Assembly: GCF_052056295.1 (NCBI RefSeq)
Contig: NZ_CP182493.1
Coordinates: 1,240,001-1,304,000, forward strand
Direction of reading: 5' to 3'
Origin: Catenovulum sp052056295
Lineage (GTDB): Bacteria; Pseudomonadota; Gammaproteobacteria; Enterobacterales; Alteromonadaceae
DNA length: 64,000 nt
The position numbers and the translations under genes were made by a program. Below are positions 36,205 through 45,800 of the stretch, piece by piece. Under the pieces are notes generated by a model. That model saw only the letters and a list, made by a program, of their open reading frames with translations. It did not search any database and was not told the origin of the DNA. Numbering within the stretch: the first letter of the stretch is position 1; the number at the start of each line of letters is the position of its first letter.

Positions 36205-36418
36205 TGACCAAGCTCCAATAATAAAGAACAAAATAAATAAACACCGCCCTACGCACAAATTAATTATGTGTGGGAGTGTTCGGCATACTATTGAATCCCT
36301 ATCGGATTCGTTGTTTCTCCATTTGTGCTCATCTGGTTTAACTACCTTGGCAGCTACTTCAGAAGATACGCAAATGTCCGTTGTATTGAGTAGTAAAACG
36401 AGTCACTACAAACGGTGG
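36205..36418 (-). promoter_or_regulatory. S10 operon leader, probable L4-responsive attenuator
   Basis: About 213 bases of untranslated RNA precede rpsJ. Near its 3' half are two hairpins: GAATCC-N4-GGGATTC and a larger one pairing AACAC-CCC-CACA with TGTG-GGG-GGTGTT, the latter followed by a U-rich run (TTTATTTATTTTGTTC). This order (hairpins, then U-run, then ribosome binding site) matches the E. coli S10 leader, where L4 stimulates termination at hairpin E. L4 control here is inferred from position and layout. Confidence 0.65.
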
Positions 36419-36424
36419 TCGCGA

Positions 36425-36452
36425 ATTATACAAACTTTCTTGGCTAATGCAA
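36425..36452 (-). promoter_or_regulatory. S10 operon promoter
   Basis: On the minus strand TTGCAT (-35, 36452-36447) and TATAAT (-10, 36430-36425) are separated by 16 bp. The predicted start near 36418 leaves a leader of about 213 bases before rpsJ, comparable with the 172-base E. coli leader. Confidence 0.75.
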
Positions 36453-36591
36453 CTTTAAATTACGCTGTTTTATATTTTTTATTGTTGTGGGCCAGTCAAT
36501 TTAGCTGGTCAGCTCATTGGATAAAATCTCGCAATTTCAAGCTGCTGGGATATACTCAAAGTTAATCTGCACTCAGGGATTTATAGTTACG

Positions 36592-38826
36592 ATGCCCGAT
36601 AATCTTTTTTATCAAAATCTCACCCGTTTATTACGTGAAATACACCAGAGCACGCATTTTGCCGATATTCTGCCAAAACTAGAGTCGGAAATATTGGTTC
36701 TATTTAATTGCGAGCGTATGACGGTTTACCAAAGAAATAAAAATAGTTATGACATAGTCTCGCGGCATAAATCTGGCAACGAATTAAAAGAAATCCGAGT
36801 GCCGATTGGCCCTCAATCGATTTCGGGTTATGTGGCCTTTAGTAAAGAGCCTCTTATTATTAAAGACCCTTACGACGTTGCCGAATTACAATTGATTCAC
36901 CCAAAACTTAGATTTGCTTCTCGTTTTGACAAACAAACCAATTTTAAATCACGTAATATGTTGGTTGTGCCTATTATTGCCAACGATGTGTTATTGGGTG
37001 TACTCCAGCTTATTAATGTCACTAACAAAGAATGTTTTGACGACACAGATAAAGAAAAAGCTTTTGAGCTTGCGTCATTTTTAGGACAAAAGTTTAGGTA
37101 TGAACTTGGTGGCACTAAAGCTCCCTTTGAATATTTAATCCATGAACAGCTTATTAGCCAAAAACAACTAACCGCCTGTGAAGAACAAGCGAAAGACTAT
37201 TCAGATTTAATTCGCCGTTTATTGGAAGATGTAAAATTACAAAATGCCGACATTGGTAAATCACTCGAAGTTTATTACCAAGTTAAATACATCAATGCCA
37301 ATACCACTTTACAACCCCACCCTGCCAATAACCATTTAAATACCCAGTACAAACGGAAAAATCTGGTGGTCATTTTAGCCAACCCAGAAATGCACCCTAT
37401 TATAGTGATGGCGCAACCAACCAATGCCACTTTGTTACTTGAAGTTGAAAGTGCCACAGGTCTAATTAATTACGAACTGTGCGTCGCTTTGCCTGATGAT
37501 ATTTTAAAACTGATAGGTGGCTCAGGTTCAACTGACGAAAATTCAGCAGAGCTTGGCGAGATTCTCGATGAGATTGAAGATGCAACTGACGATGGTGACA
37601 TTTCTGACGACGACAGTCCAAATGAAGAAGCACCGGCAGTTGTGCGTTTGGTTAATCGTGTACTACAAGATGGCAAACGCTTAGATGCGTCAGATATTCA
37701 TATAGACCCAGGTAAAGGCAAATCACCAACCAAAGTAAGAATGCGTATAGATGGTGTTTGCCAAGAAATCATTCAGATCCCACATTCACATCACGCAGCT
37801 ACCATAGCAAGAATTAAAATTTTAGCGCGTTTGGATATCGCCGAAAAACGTTTGCCACAAGATGGTAAATTCGCGGTGAAAATAAGCGGAAATTTAGTTG
37901 AAGTGCGAGTTGCGACTATACCAACCGTATTTGGTGAAGGTGTGGTTATGCGTATCTTGGCTTCAGGCGGCGCATTACCCTTTGGCGCACTTAACCTATC
38001 TAAACGTAACCATCAAATGCTTGAGCAGCTTATTCAACACCCACATGGGATACTATTAGTTGTAGGACCAACTGGCTCAGGTAAAACCACCACCTTGCAT
38101 GCCGTGCTAGGTAAACTAAATACGCCAGACAAGAAAATTTGGACAGCGGAAGACCCGGTAGAGATCACTCAACCAGGGTTACAGCAAGTGCAAATGAACA
38201 ACAAAATAGGTTTCGACTTTAAAACCGCACTGCGCGCATTTTTACGTGCCGATCCAGATATCATCTTAATAGGTGAAATGCGTGATAGAGAAACCGCACA
38301 TGCTGGCGTTGAAGCGTCATTAACCGGTCACTTAGTATTATCAACTTTGCATACAAACTCAGCACCTGAAACCATTACACGTCTGCTTGATTTAGGTTTA
38401 GATCCAGTCAACTTCTCAGATGCCTGTTTAGGTATTTTAGCCCAGCGTTTAATTAGAACCTTGTGCAAAGAGTGTAAAGTTGAATATCAACCCGATTCGG
38501 TAGAAATAGAGTTTTTACGTCGTCAATATGGCGAAGAATATTTTGACGAGCTGGAGATTAATCCTGCTGAATTAAAATTATACAAAGCTGGCGGTTGTGA
38601 TAATTGTGCCCACTCGGGTTATAAAGGTAGAACCGGCATTCATGAATTACTCCGCATGACACCGGCACTACGACAGTTGGTATATAAAGAAGCATCCGTT
38701 CCCGAGATGAAACACCAGTGTATTGAAGATGGCATGCGCACACTGGTACAAGACGGTATTATAAAAGTATTGCAAGGTGACACTGATTTTGCCCAACTAC
38801 AAAAAATAACCGCAGCTGAAGATTAA
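36592..38826 (+). CDS. GspE/PilB-family secretion ATPase with N-terminal GAF domain
   Basis: A 744-residue ATPase of the type II secretion/type IV pilus motor family. The start is placed at the ATG at 36592 (MPDNLFYQNL); the frame opens at 36517 but lacks support. Residues 15-175 form a GAF domain (FNCERMTVYQ, RNMLVVPIIANDVLLGVLQL) in place of the usual MshEN/T2SSE-N region. An acidic linker (about 310-350) precedes the motor: Walker A GPTGSGKTTTLHAV (about 491-504), Walker B region DIILIGEMRDRETAHAG, His box GHLVLSTLHTN, and a zinc tetracysteine CKEC...CDNC (about 624-671). No pilin or secretin genes are nearby, so it is an orphan motor or a signal-responsive regulator of one. It is divergent from the S10 operon and followed by a terminator. 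Confidence 0.88.
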   Translation: MPDNLFYQNLTRLLREIHQSTHFADILPKLESEILVLFNCERMTVYQRNKNSYDIVSRHKSGNELKEIRVPIGPQSISGYVAFSKEPLIIKDPYDVAELQLIHPKLRFASRFDKQTNFKSRNMLVVPIIANDVLLGVLQLINVTNKECFDDTDKEKAFELASFLGQKFRYELGGTKAPFEYLIHEQLISQKQLTACEEQAKDYSDLIRRLLEDVKLQNADIGKSLEVYYQVKYINANTTLQPHPANNHLNTQYKRKNLVVILANPEMHPIIVMAQPTNATLLLEVESATGLINYELCVALPDDILKLIGGSGSTDENSAELGEILDEIEDATDDGDISDDDSPNEEAPAVVRLVNRVLQDGKRLDASDIHIDPGKGKSPTKVRMRIDGVCQEIIQIPHSHHAATIARIKILARLDIAEKRLPQDGKFAVKISGNLVEVRVATIPTVFGEGVVMRILASGGALPFGALNLSKRNHQMLEQLIQHPHGILLVVGPTGSGKTTTLHAVLGKLNTPDKKIWTAEDPVEITQPGLQQVQMNNKIGFDFKTALRAFLRADPDIILIGEMRDRETAHAGVEASLTGHLVLSTLHTNSAPETITRLLDLGLDPVNFSDACLGILAQRLIRTLCKECKVEYQPDSVEIEFLRRQYGEEYFDELEINPAELKLYKAGGCDNCAHSGYKGRTGIHELLRMTPALRQLVYKEASVPEMKHQCIEDGMRTLVQDGIIKVLQGDTDFAQLQKITAAED

Positions 38827-38865
38827 TCCAAGCCACGCAGCACGAATAATCTAGAATGCTTGCAA

Positions 38866-38893
38866 ACAAAAGGGTAAACATTTACCCTTTTGT
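38866..38893 (+). terminator. Hairpin terminator after the GAF-GspE gene
   Basis: ACAAAAGGGTAAA and TTTACCCTTTTGT form a perfect 13-bp inverted repeat with a 2-base centre, 40 bp after the stop. The T-run is contained in the distal arm (CCCTTTTG), so it can act in both directions. Confidence 0.75.
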
Positions 38894-38924
38894 GAAATTA
38901 ATTTACCCAACATATGAGGTATGC

Positions 38925-41336
38925 ATGCTTAGGTTTATTCTTGCCGCTGTACTGGCGACCCTATCAGTTCACAGTGTAAATGCACAAATACAATTTGATT
39001 CATTTAATTTTGCTTGGCAATTCCATCGAGGTGACATTAACAATGGCCAGTCACCTCAATTAGATACAGATAGCTGGCGAACAGTAAATTTACCACATGA
39101 CTATTCAATTGAAGATCAACCTGGCACAAGCAGCCCATTTTCAGCAGATTCACTAGATGCGTACGACACGGGTTATACCCTTGGTGGCATTGCTTGGTAT
39201 CGCAAAGAATTTGTTAACACCAATAATAGTGGCCGTACCCTTGTCTATTTTGACGGCATCTATATGCTGTCGGAAATATATGTAAATGGCACAAAAGTAG
39301 GTGGACAAGCCAATGGTTATACCGGCTTTTACATCGACATCAGCGAACATCTATACTCAGACCAAAGCAAAAACCTAATTGCGGTCAAAGTAAATAATCC
39401 ACACCTTAATAGTCGCTGGTACTCTGGCTCTGGGATATACCGCCCGGTTAAGTTACTGCAATTGCCGCAAAACTATATTGCACCTTTTGCTAAACAATAT
39501 CAGGCGGTTTTATTAAGTCACAACAATGCTGAGTTAAAAGTAACATTAGAACTGACCAATACCCAAGCAGATGTCCAAGCCACACAGTTAGATACGCAAA
39601 TTATCGCTAGTAACGGCAAAGTGGTCTATCAACACCAACAAACTGAATTTAATCAGCAGACGGCACAAATAACTCAATCACACCAACTAGCTGGTATTCA
39701 AACATGGTCAGCTGCAGCACCTAACCTATATACAGTTGAACAGACAGTTACTTTTAGTAATGGCCAACAACAGCAATTGCAACAAAAAGTTGGTTTTCGT
39801 TCGATTCAGTATAGTGCAACTCAAGGTCTACTCATTAATGATCAAGCTGTATTGCTAAAAGGCATGAACATTCACCACGACCACTACATGCTAGGCGCAG
39901 CTTCGTGGCCGGATGCTGAATATCGCAAATTATCTATTATTAAACAGGCTGGCTACAATGCTATTCGTTTGTCGCACAACCCGCCTGCGTCCTCTTTATT
40001 AGCTGCAGCAGATGAAATTGGTTTGTATGTAATTAACGAATCATTCGATAGTTGGAATAAAGCTAAGTGGGATCACAAAAACGATTATTCAGCGCACTTC
40101 GCCGATGACTGGCAGCGCGATCTAAGCAACTTTATCAAGCGAGACATTAACCACCCAAGCATTATTATGTGGTCAATTGGTAACGAAATACCTGAGCAGG
40201 TTGATGACTTGGGTGTCGCAACAGCACAAAAACTGATCCAAGCAGTGAAAACACTCGACACAACAAGACCTGTTACTATTGGGGCAAATGTAAGTGATGA
40301 TTGGGCTGATAAACTGCTTAATCAGTTTGATATTGTTGGATATAACTACCAAGAGAAATTTTACCAAAAAGATCATCAGCGCCAGCCTAACCGCGTTATG
40401 TACGGCTCTGAAACCTACCCAGCACGAGCTTTTGAATATTGGCAATTTGTTGAGCAACACCCATACATTATTGGTGACTTTGTCTGGACCGGCTGGGACT
40501 ACCTAGGTGAAGCTTCTATCGGTTGGACAGGTTATGCACCTGAATGGAAAGGTTTAGCGCCCTACCCTTGGCATCTGGCGTATTGTGGCGATATAGATGC
40601 ATTGGGTAACAAACGACCAGCAGCTTATTACCGAGACTATTTATGGCAGAGCGATCGCAATGGCCTAGAAGTGTTTGTAAAAAGCCCACAACCTTGGTTA
40701 GAACCAACACCAAACCCTGACTGGATCTTATGGTGGACTTACCCTGATATTCACCCAAGTTGGACATGGCCAAATGCAGGCACACAACCATTAGACGTCA
40801 CTGTTTATACCAGGTTAGCTAAAGTGGATTTACACTTAAATGGGCAAGTAATCGCAAGTAAAACCGTAAGCGCAAGTGACGAATATCAAGCACACTTTCA
40901 ACTGCCTTATCAAGCTGGCGATCTGACTGCTCTCGGTTATAACCAACAAGGTGAGTTAGTGTCTGAGAAACGCTTAACCACCCACAAACAAGCGCATACA
41001 ATTAAATTGTCTGCCGAGAAAACAGCAATAAATGCTGATGGACATTCGCTAGTATATGTACAAGCGCAATTGTTCGACCAAAATGGTGTGCCGATTTACC
41101 ACCTAAGCCAAGATCAACAAATCGAATTTTCCGTGACTGGTTCAGGCAAACTCCTAGCAATTGGCAACGCTAACCCAACATCGACAGAAAGTTTCCAAAA
41201 AAATACCCGTACGAGCTTTCAAGGTAAGTTAGTGGCAGTCATTCAAAGTAAACTAGCTGGCAGCGACGACATAACAGTCACTGCAACAGCTGCAGGCTTG
41301 CGCAGTGACTCAGTTAGCATCAAAATAAACCAATAG
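38925..41336 (+). CDS. Secreted GH2-family glycosidase (beta-galactosidase-like)
   Basis: An 803-residue exported GH2 enzyme. The ATG at 38925 has GAGG 5 bases upstream and opens a signal peptide (FILAAVLATLSVHSVNA); the longer frame from 38856 overlaps the preceding terminator. The N-terminal jelly roll shows WRTVNLPHDYSIED and IAWYRKEF, and the sugar-binding domain ends YSGSGIYRPVKLL. The barrel has GMNIHHDHYMLGA, RLSHNPP, the acid/base in WSIGNEIPE and the nucleophile in MYGSETYP. A DUF4982-like and an Ig/invasin-like domain (about 690-803, LSAEKTAINADGHSLVYVQA) follow. This architecture covers beta-galactosidases, beta-glucuronidases and related enzymes, so the sugar is uncertain. It is separated from the glucan locus by the ribosomal cluster and stands alone. 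Confidence 0.9.
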   Translation: MLRFILAAVLATLSVHSVNAQIQFDSFNFAWQFHRGDINNGQSPQLDTDSWRTVNLPHDYSIEDQPGTSSPFSADSLDAYDTGYTLGGIAWYRKEFVNTNNSGRTLVYFDGIYMLSEIYVNGTKVGGQANGYTGFYIDISEHLYSDQSKNLIAVKVNNPHLNSRWYSGSGIYRPVKLLQLPQNYIAPFAKQYQAVLLSHNNAELKVTLELTNTQADVQATQLDTQIIASNGKVVYQHQQTEFNQQTAQITQSHQLAGIQTWSAAAPNLYTVEQTVTFSNGQQQQLQQKVGFRSIQYSATQGLLINDQAVLLKGMNIHHDHYMLGAASWPDAEYRKLSIIKQAGYNAIRLSHNPPASSLLAAADEIGLYVINESFDSWNKAKWDHKNDYSAHFADDWQRDLSNFIKRDINHPSIIMWSIGNEIPEQVDDLGVATAQKLIQAVKTLDTTRPVTIGANVSDDWADKLLNQFDIVGYNYQEKFYQKDHQRQPNRVMYGSETYPARAFEYWQFVEQHPYIIGDFVWTGWDYLGEASIGWTGYAPEWKGLAPYPWHLAYCGDIDALGNKRPAAYYRDYLWQSDRNGLEVFVKSPQPWLEPTPNPDWILWWTYPDIHPSWTWPNAGTQPLDVTVYTRLAKVDLHLNGQVIASKTVSASDEYQAHFQLPYQAGDLTALGYNQQGELVSEKRLTTHKQAHTIKLSAEKTAINADGHSLVYVQAQLFDQNGVPIYHLSQDQQIEFSVTGSGKLLAIGNANPTSTESFQKNTRTSFQGKLVAVIQSKLAGSDDITVTATAAGLRSDSVSIKINQ

Positions 41337-41355
41337 AAAAAATCGATTAAGTTGA

Positions 41356-41398
41356 GCGCAAAAACCCTAACACTTGGTGGTTTTTGCGCGTTTGTTTA
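41356..41398 (+). terminator. Rho-independent terminator after the GH2 gene
   Basis: GCGCAAAAACC and GGTTTTTGCGC form a perfect 11-bp stem around a 12-base loop, followed by GTTTGTTTAATT. It lies 20 bp after the stop. Confidence 0.85.
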
Positions 41399-41457
41399 AT
41401 TGTTAAACTACACTTCCTGCTAAATTTTAAAAATCCGCAGCCAAACCGCACTTTTTA

Positions 41458-41466
41458 TGGTATAAA
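41458..41466 (+). promoter_or_regulatory. Candidate folE2 promoter (extended -10)
   Basis: TGGTATAAA is an extended -10 element 54 bp upstream of folE2, with no good -35. The same stretch is part of an imperfect inverted repeat GCACTTT...AAAGTGC (41448-41470) overlapping the -10, which could bind a repressor. No Zur-like palindrome was recognised. Confidence 0.45.
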
Positions 41467-41519
41467 GTGCGCCCTTTTTGAACAGAGTAATGATCTAACC
41501 AGCTATATTTGGAGTATGA

Positions 41520-42449
41520 ATGCCAACTTCTATGCCTGACATCGCCAACCAATCCGCAGCCCAACATGAAGGGGAATTAGATTGGGTAGGCATGAGCGAA
41601 ATTGAAGTGCCAATAATGATTGCAGCAAAAGATGAAAACGAGCGCGCAGTCAGTGCACGAGTTGAAGCTTTTGTAAATCTAACGCAGGCAAAAGCAAAAG
41701 GCATTCACATGTCGCGTTTATATTTATTGCTGGATCAACTGTCAACTGAAGGTAGTTTAACTAAAGAAAGTTTAGCTCAGCTATTGAATGACTTTATTGA
41801 AAGTCACGAAGAGCTTAGCGACAAAGCTTTTGTTAAATTTACATTTGACTACCATATGCGTCGTCGTTCATTAATTAGTGGTAAACAAGGTTGGAAAGCC
41901 TACCCTATTACAATTATTGGTTACTTCGCTGATGGTAAAATAACTACCGAAATGCAAGTAGATGTACCATACTCATCTACCTGTCCTTGTTCTGCAGCAC
42001 TTGCACGTCAACTTATTCAACAAGCTTTTGCAAATAAGTTTGGTGATGAAGGTGCGCTAGATGCAAAACAAGTGAAACAATGGTTAGGTACAACAGAAGG
42101 TATAGTTGCAACCCCACATAGCCAACGCAGTGTCGCTGAGGTTAAAGTGAAACTTGCAGACGAAGTAACCGAATTCCCTATTATTGATTTAGTTGATGCA
42201 GTTGAACAAGCGTTACAAACGCCGGTACAAGCAGCAGTTAAACGTGAAGATGAGCAAGAATTTGCACGTTTAAATGGGCAAAACTTAATGTTTTGTGAAG
42301 ATGCTGGTCGTCGTTTAAAACATACGTTAAATCAAGTTGCTGGTTACCTAGATTTTTGGATCAGGGTAAATCATTACGAATCATTGCATGCGCACGATGC
42401 TGTGAGTGTTTCAACCAAAGGAATAGCGGGCGGATATAGAGCCTACTAG
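41520..42449 (+). CDS. folE2: GTP cyclohydrolase FolE2 (type IB)
   Basis: Cytosolic enzyme of 309 residues converting GTP to 7,8-dihydroneopterin triphosphate, the first step toward folate and some queuosine-type pterin branches. It is the FolE2/COG1469 type, active with metals other than zinc, unlike FolE. Recognisable segments are DWVGMSEIEVPIMI near the N-terminus, FDYHMRRRSLISGKQGWKAY, the catalytic VPYSSTCPCSAAL with the conserved Cys, and HSQRSVAEVKV. GGAG lies 5 bases before the ATG. It stands alone between a terminator and a long AT-rich palindrome. A second, zinc-dependent folE may exist elsewhere. Confidence 0.95.
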   Translation: MPTSMPDIANQSAAQHEGELDWVGMSEIEVPIMIAAKDENERAVSARVEAFVNLTQAKAKGIHMSRLYLLLDQLSTEGSLTKESLAQLLNDFIESHEELSDKAFVKFTFDYHMRRRSLISGKQGWKAYPITIIGYFADGKITTEMQVDVPYSSTCPCSAALARQLIQQAFANKFGDEGALDAKQVKQWLGTTEGIVATPHSQRSVAEVKVKLADEVTEFPIIDLVDAVEQALQTPVQAAVKREDEQEFARLNGQNLMFCEDAGRRLKHTLNQVAGYLDFWIRVNHYESLHAHDAVSVSTKGIAGGYRAY

Positions 42450-42815
42450 AATATACATATTCAAATTTAATGAATGTTTATTCATTAAATTTGAATTAAA
42501 ATTAGTCAACTGCAAAAAAATGATTTAACGGAGGCATTTAAGCCAAACGTCATTTTAACCGAAGTTAGCTACATTTTAGCCGAAATAAGCGGCAACATAA
42601 TCACTAAAATCGACACAAAGGCGTGTTGAGAGACAAGTATTGCAAGATCGAATAGATTGATTTTAATGCGAGAAAACATTATCGTATTAGGTTCTGTCGA
42701 AAATTTAACTGAATGAAAATACATGGTAGCGATGCGCACGCAATCTTGTGGTAATTAACTTTGCACACAATATTGCAAGTTGTACGCGGAAACCCATGGG
42801 CCTCGGAGGTTTTGA
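42450..42815. other. Intergenic region before gltB, with a 16-bp AT-rich inverted repeat
   Basis: No gene was seen in these 366 bp. Bases 42459-42474 and 42481-42496 are a perfect 16-bp inverted repeat (ATTCAAATTTAATGAA and its complement) around a 6-base loop, 10 bp after the folE2 stop. It has almost no GC pairs and no clear T-run, so it may be a weak terminator or a protein site. The rest should hold the gltB promoter and long leader, but no convincing hexamer pair was identified. GGAGG lies 6 bases before gltB. Confidence 0.5.
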
Positions 42816-45800
42816 ATGAAACTATATGACGCTAGCCAGTCAAAAGATAACTGTGGATTTGGCCTAATCGCGCATATGGACGGTGAAGCGAGCCATAAAT
42901 TGGTTCGCACTGCGATTGGTGCGTTAGATCGAATGAAACACCGTGGTGGTATTGCTGCCGACGGTAAAACAGGTGATGGCTGTGGTTTGTTAATGCAAAA
43001 GCCAGACACCTTCTTTAGAGCTATCGCTGAAGAGAATAACTGGAAACTCGCCACTAACTATGGTGTAGGTACAGTATTTTTAAGCCAAGATGCAGAAAAA
43101 GCTGCATTTGCTCGTAAAGTAATTGAAGAAGAGCTTCAGCGTGAAACTCTGACTATTGTCGGCTGGCGTGTAATGCCTACCAACAACGAAACTTTAGGTG
43201 AAATTGCTGCATCACAACTACCACGTTTTGAGCAAATTTTCTGTAATGCACCTAATGGTTGGAAAGACATAGATTTAGAGCGTCGTTTATACATTGCGCG
43301 TCGTCGTATTGAAAAACGTATGACTGACGATGCAGACTTCTACATTGCAACTCTTTCAGGCTTAGTAACAGTTTATAAAGGCTTAGTAATGCCTGCTGAT
43401 TTGCCTGCTTTTTATGAAGATTTAGCCGATCTTCGTATGCAATCAGCTATCTGTGTATTCCACCAACGCTTTTCGACAAATACATTACCTCGCTGGAAAC
43501 TGGCACAGCCTTTCCGTTTCTTAGCGCATAATGGTGAAATCAACACAATTAAAGCAAACCGCCAGTGGGCACTTGCGCGTACTAGCAAGTTTTCAACGCC
43601 TATTTTACCTGACATGACAGACGCTGCACCTTATGTAAATACAGAAGGTTCAGACTCATCTTCATTAGATAACATGTTAGAGCTATTATTAGCCGGTGGT
43701 TTAGATTTATTCCGCGCTATGCGTTTATTAGTGCCGCCAGCTTGGCAAAACAATCCTGACATGTCACAAGAGTTAAAATCATTTTATGAATTCAACTCTA
43801 TGCATATGGAACCTTGGGACGGCCCAGCGGGTATCGTTTTAACCAATGGTCGCCATGTAGCTTGTAACCTTGACAGAAACGGTTTACGTCCTGCGCGTTA
43901 CGTTATCACCACTAACCGCTTTATCACGCTTGCGTCTGAAGTTGGTATTTGGGAATACTCACCTGACGAAGTAGTTGAAAAAGGCCGCGTAGGTCCAGGT
44001 GAAATGTTGGCTGTTGACACCAAAACGGGTCAATTATGGCGCAGCAATGAAATCGACCAAGATTTAAAAGATCGTCATCCGTACCGCGAATGGTTGGATG
44101 AAAACGTTCGTCGTTTAACCCCACCTTCAGAGTGTGATCCTTCGCTTGCGGGTAAACGTGATTATGACGATGCACAATTAGCTGTTTACCATAAGTTATT
44201 TAACTACAGCTATGAAGAAATCGATCAAGTTGTCAAAGTATTAGCAATTAATGGTCAAGAAGCAGTTGGTTCTATGGGTGATGACACCCCTATGGCTGTA
44301 TTGTCGCGTAAACACCGCACAGTATATGACTACTTCCGCCAAATGTTTGCTCAGGTAACCAATCCACCAATCGATCCATTACGTGAAAACCATGTAATGA
44401 GTTTACAAACTTGTATCGGTGTTGAGCAAAACGTATTTAGTGAAACCACTAGTCACGCAAATCGTATTTTATTTGAATCACCTGTATTAATGTATACAGA
44501 CCTAGTTCAATTAAAAGCGACTGACAATACACATTACGCCACTGAAACTTTCAGCTTGAACTATGATCCTCAGAAAGAAGATCTGCAAGCTGCTATTAAA
44601 CGTATCGTTGCTGAAGCAGTAGCTGCAGTTAAAGAGCGTAACGTTGTTATTGTTATCTTGTCAGACCGTGATATCGCTAAAGGCACATTACCAGTACCAG
44701 CAGCTATGGCCGTTGGTGCACTACAACAAGGTTTATTAGACAACCAAGTACGTTGTGACAGTAACCTAATTGTTGAAACTGCTTCTGCACGTGATCCACA
44801 TCACTTTGCAGTATTAATAGGTTTAGGTGCAACTGCTGTCTACCCATACCTTGCATACGAAACAATTGAACAATTAGCGGACAAAAAAGCCATCAATATT
44901 GATGCGCGTACCGCAATTGCAAACTACCGCAAAGGAATCGGCAAAGGTTTATTCAAAATCATGTCGAAAATGGGTATTTCTACCATTGCTAGTTACCGTT
45001 GGTCTCAATTATTTGAAGCAATTGGTATTAGCGATGAAGTTATGGAAACCTGTTTCCGTGGTATCACTAGCCGTATTCAAGGTGCAGAATTCAGTGATTT
45101 CCAACAAGACTTAATTAACCTAGAGCGCATTGCATGGTTACCACGCAAGAAAATGACGCACGGTGGTTTATTGAAGTTTGTACACGGCGAGGAATACCAC
45201 ACTTATAACCCAGATGTAGTAAATACACTACATACAGCGGTACGCAGTGGTAAATATTCTGATTATTTAGAGTTTGCAAAAATTGTAAACGAGCGCCCTG
45301 TATCAACAATTCGTGACTTGTTTAAAGTTAAAGCTGGTCAAGCAATTGATGTAAGCGAAGTTGAAGCTGCGGAAAACTTATTCCCACGTTTTGACACTGC
45401 GGCTATGTCAATTGGTGCATTAAGTCCTGAAGCACATGAGTCATTAGCAATTGCGATGAACCGTTTAGGCGGTAACTCAAACTCAGGTGAAGGTGGCGAA
45501 GATCCAAAACGTTATGGCACAGAGCGTAACTCAAAAATCAAACAGGTTGCTTCTGGTCGTTTCGGTGTAACCCCACACTACTTAGTTAATGCTAGCATTA
45601 TCCAAATTAAAGTAGCTCAAGGTGCAAAACCAGGTGAAGGTGGTCAGTTACCGGGTGATAAAGTTAACCCTTACATTGCAACATTACGTTACTCTGTACC
45701 GGGCGTAACCCTTATTTCGCCTCCACCGCATCACGATATTTATTCAATTGAAGATTTAGCTCAGCTAATTTTTGATTTAAAACAAGTAAACCCAACTGCA

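Noticed and set aside
36266..36565. 99-codon open frame on the plus strand between rpsJ and the GspE-like gene
   Set aside because: It lies over the S10 leader and promoter, has no ribosome binding site and reads like non-coding sequence (His, Ser and Leu rich without domain pattern).
41400..41519. Zur-controlled promoter for folE2
   Set aside because: FolE2 is often zinc-repressed, but no GTTATATTATAAC-like palindrome is visible upstream.
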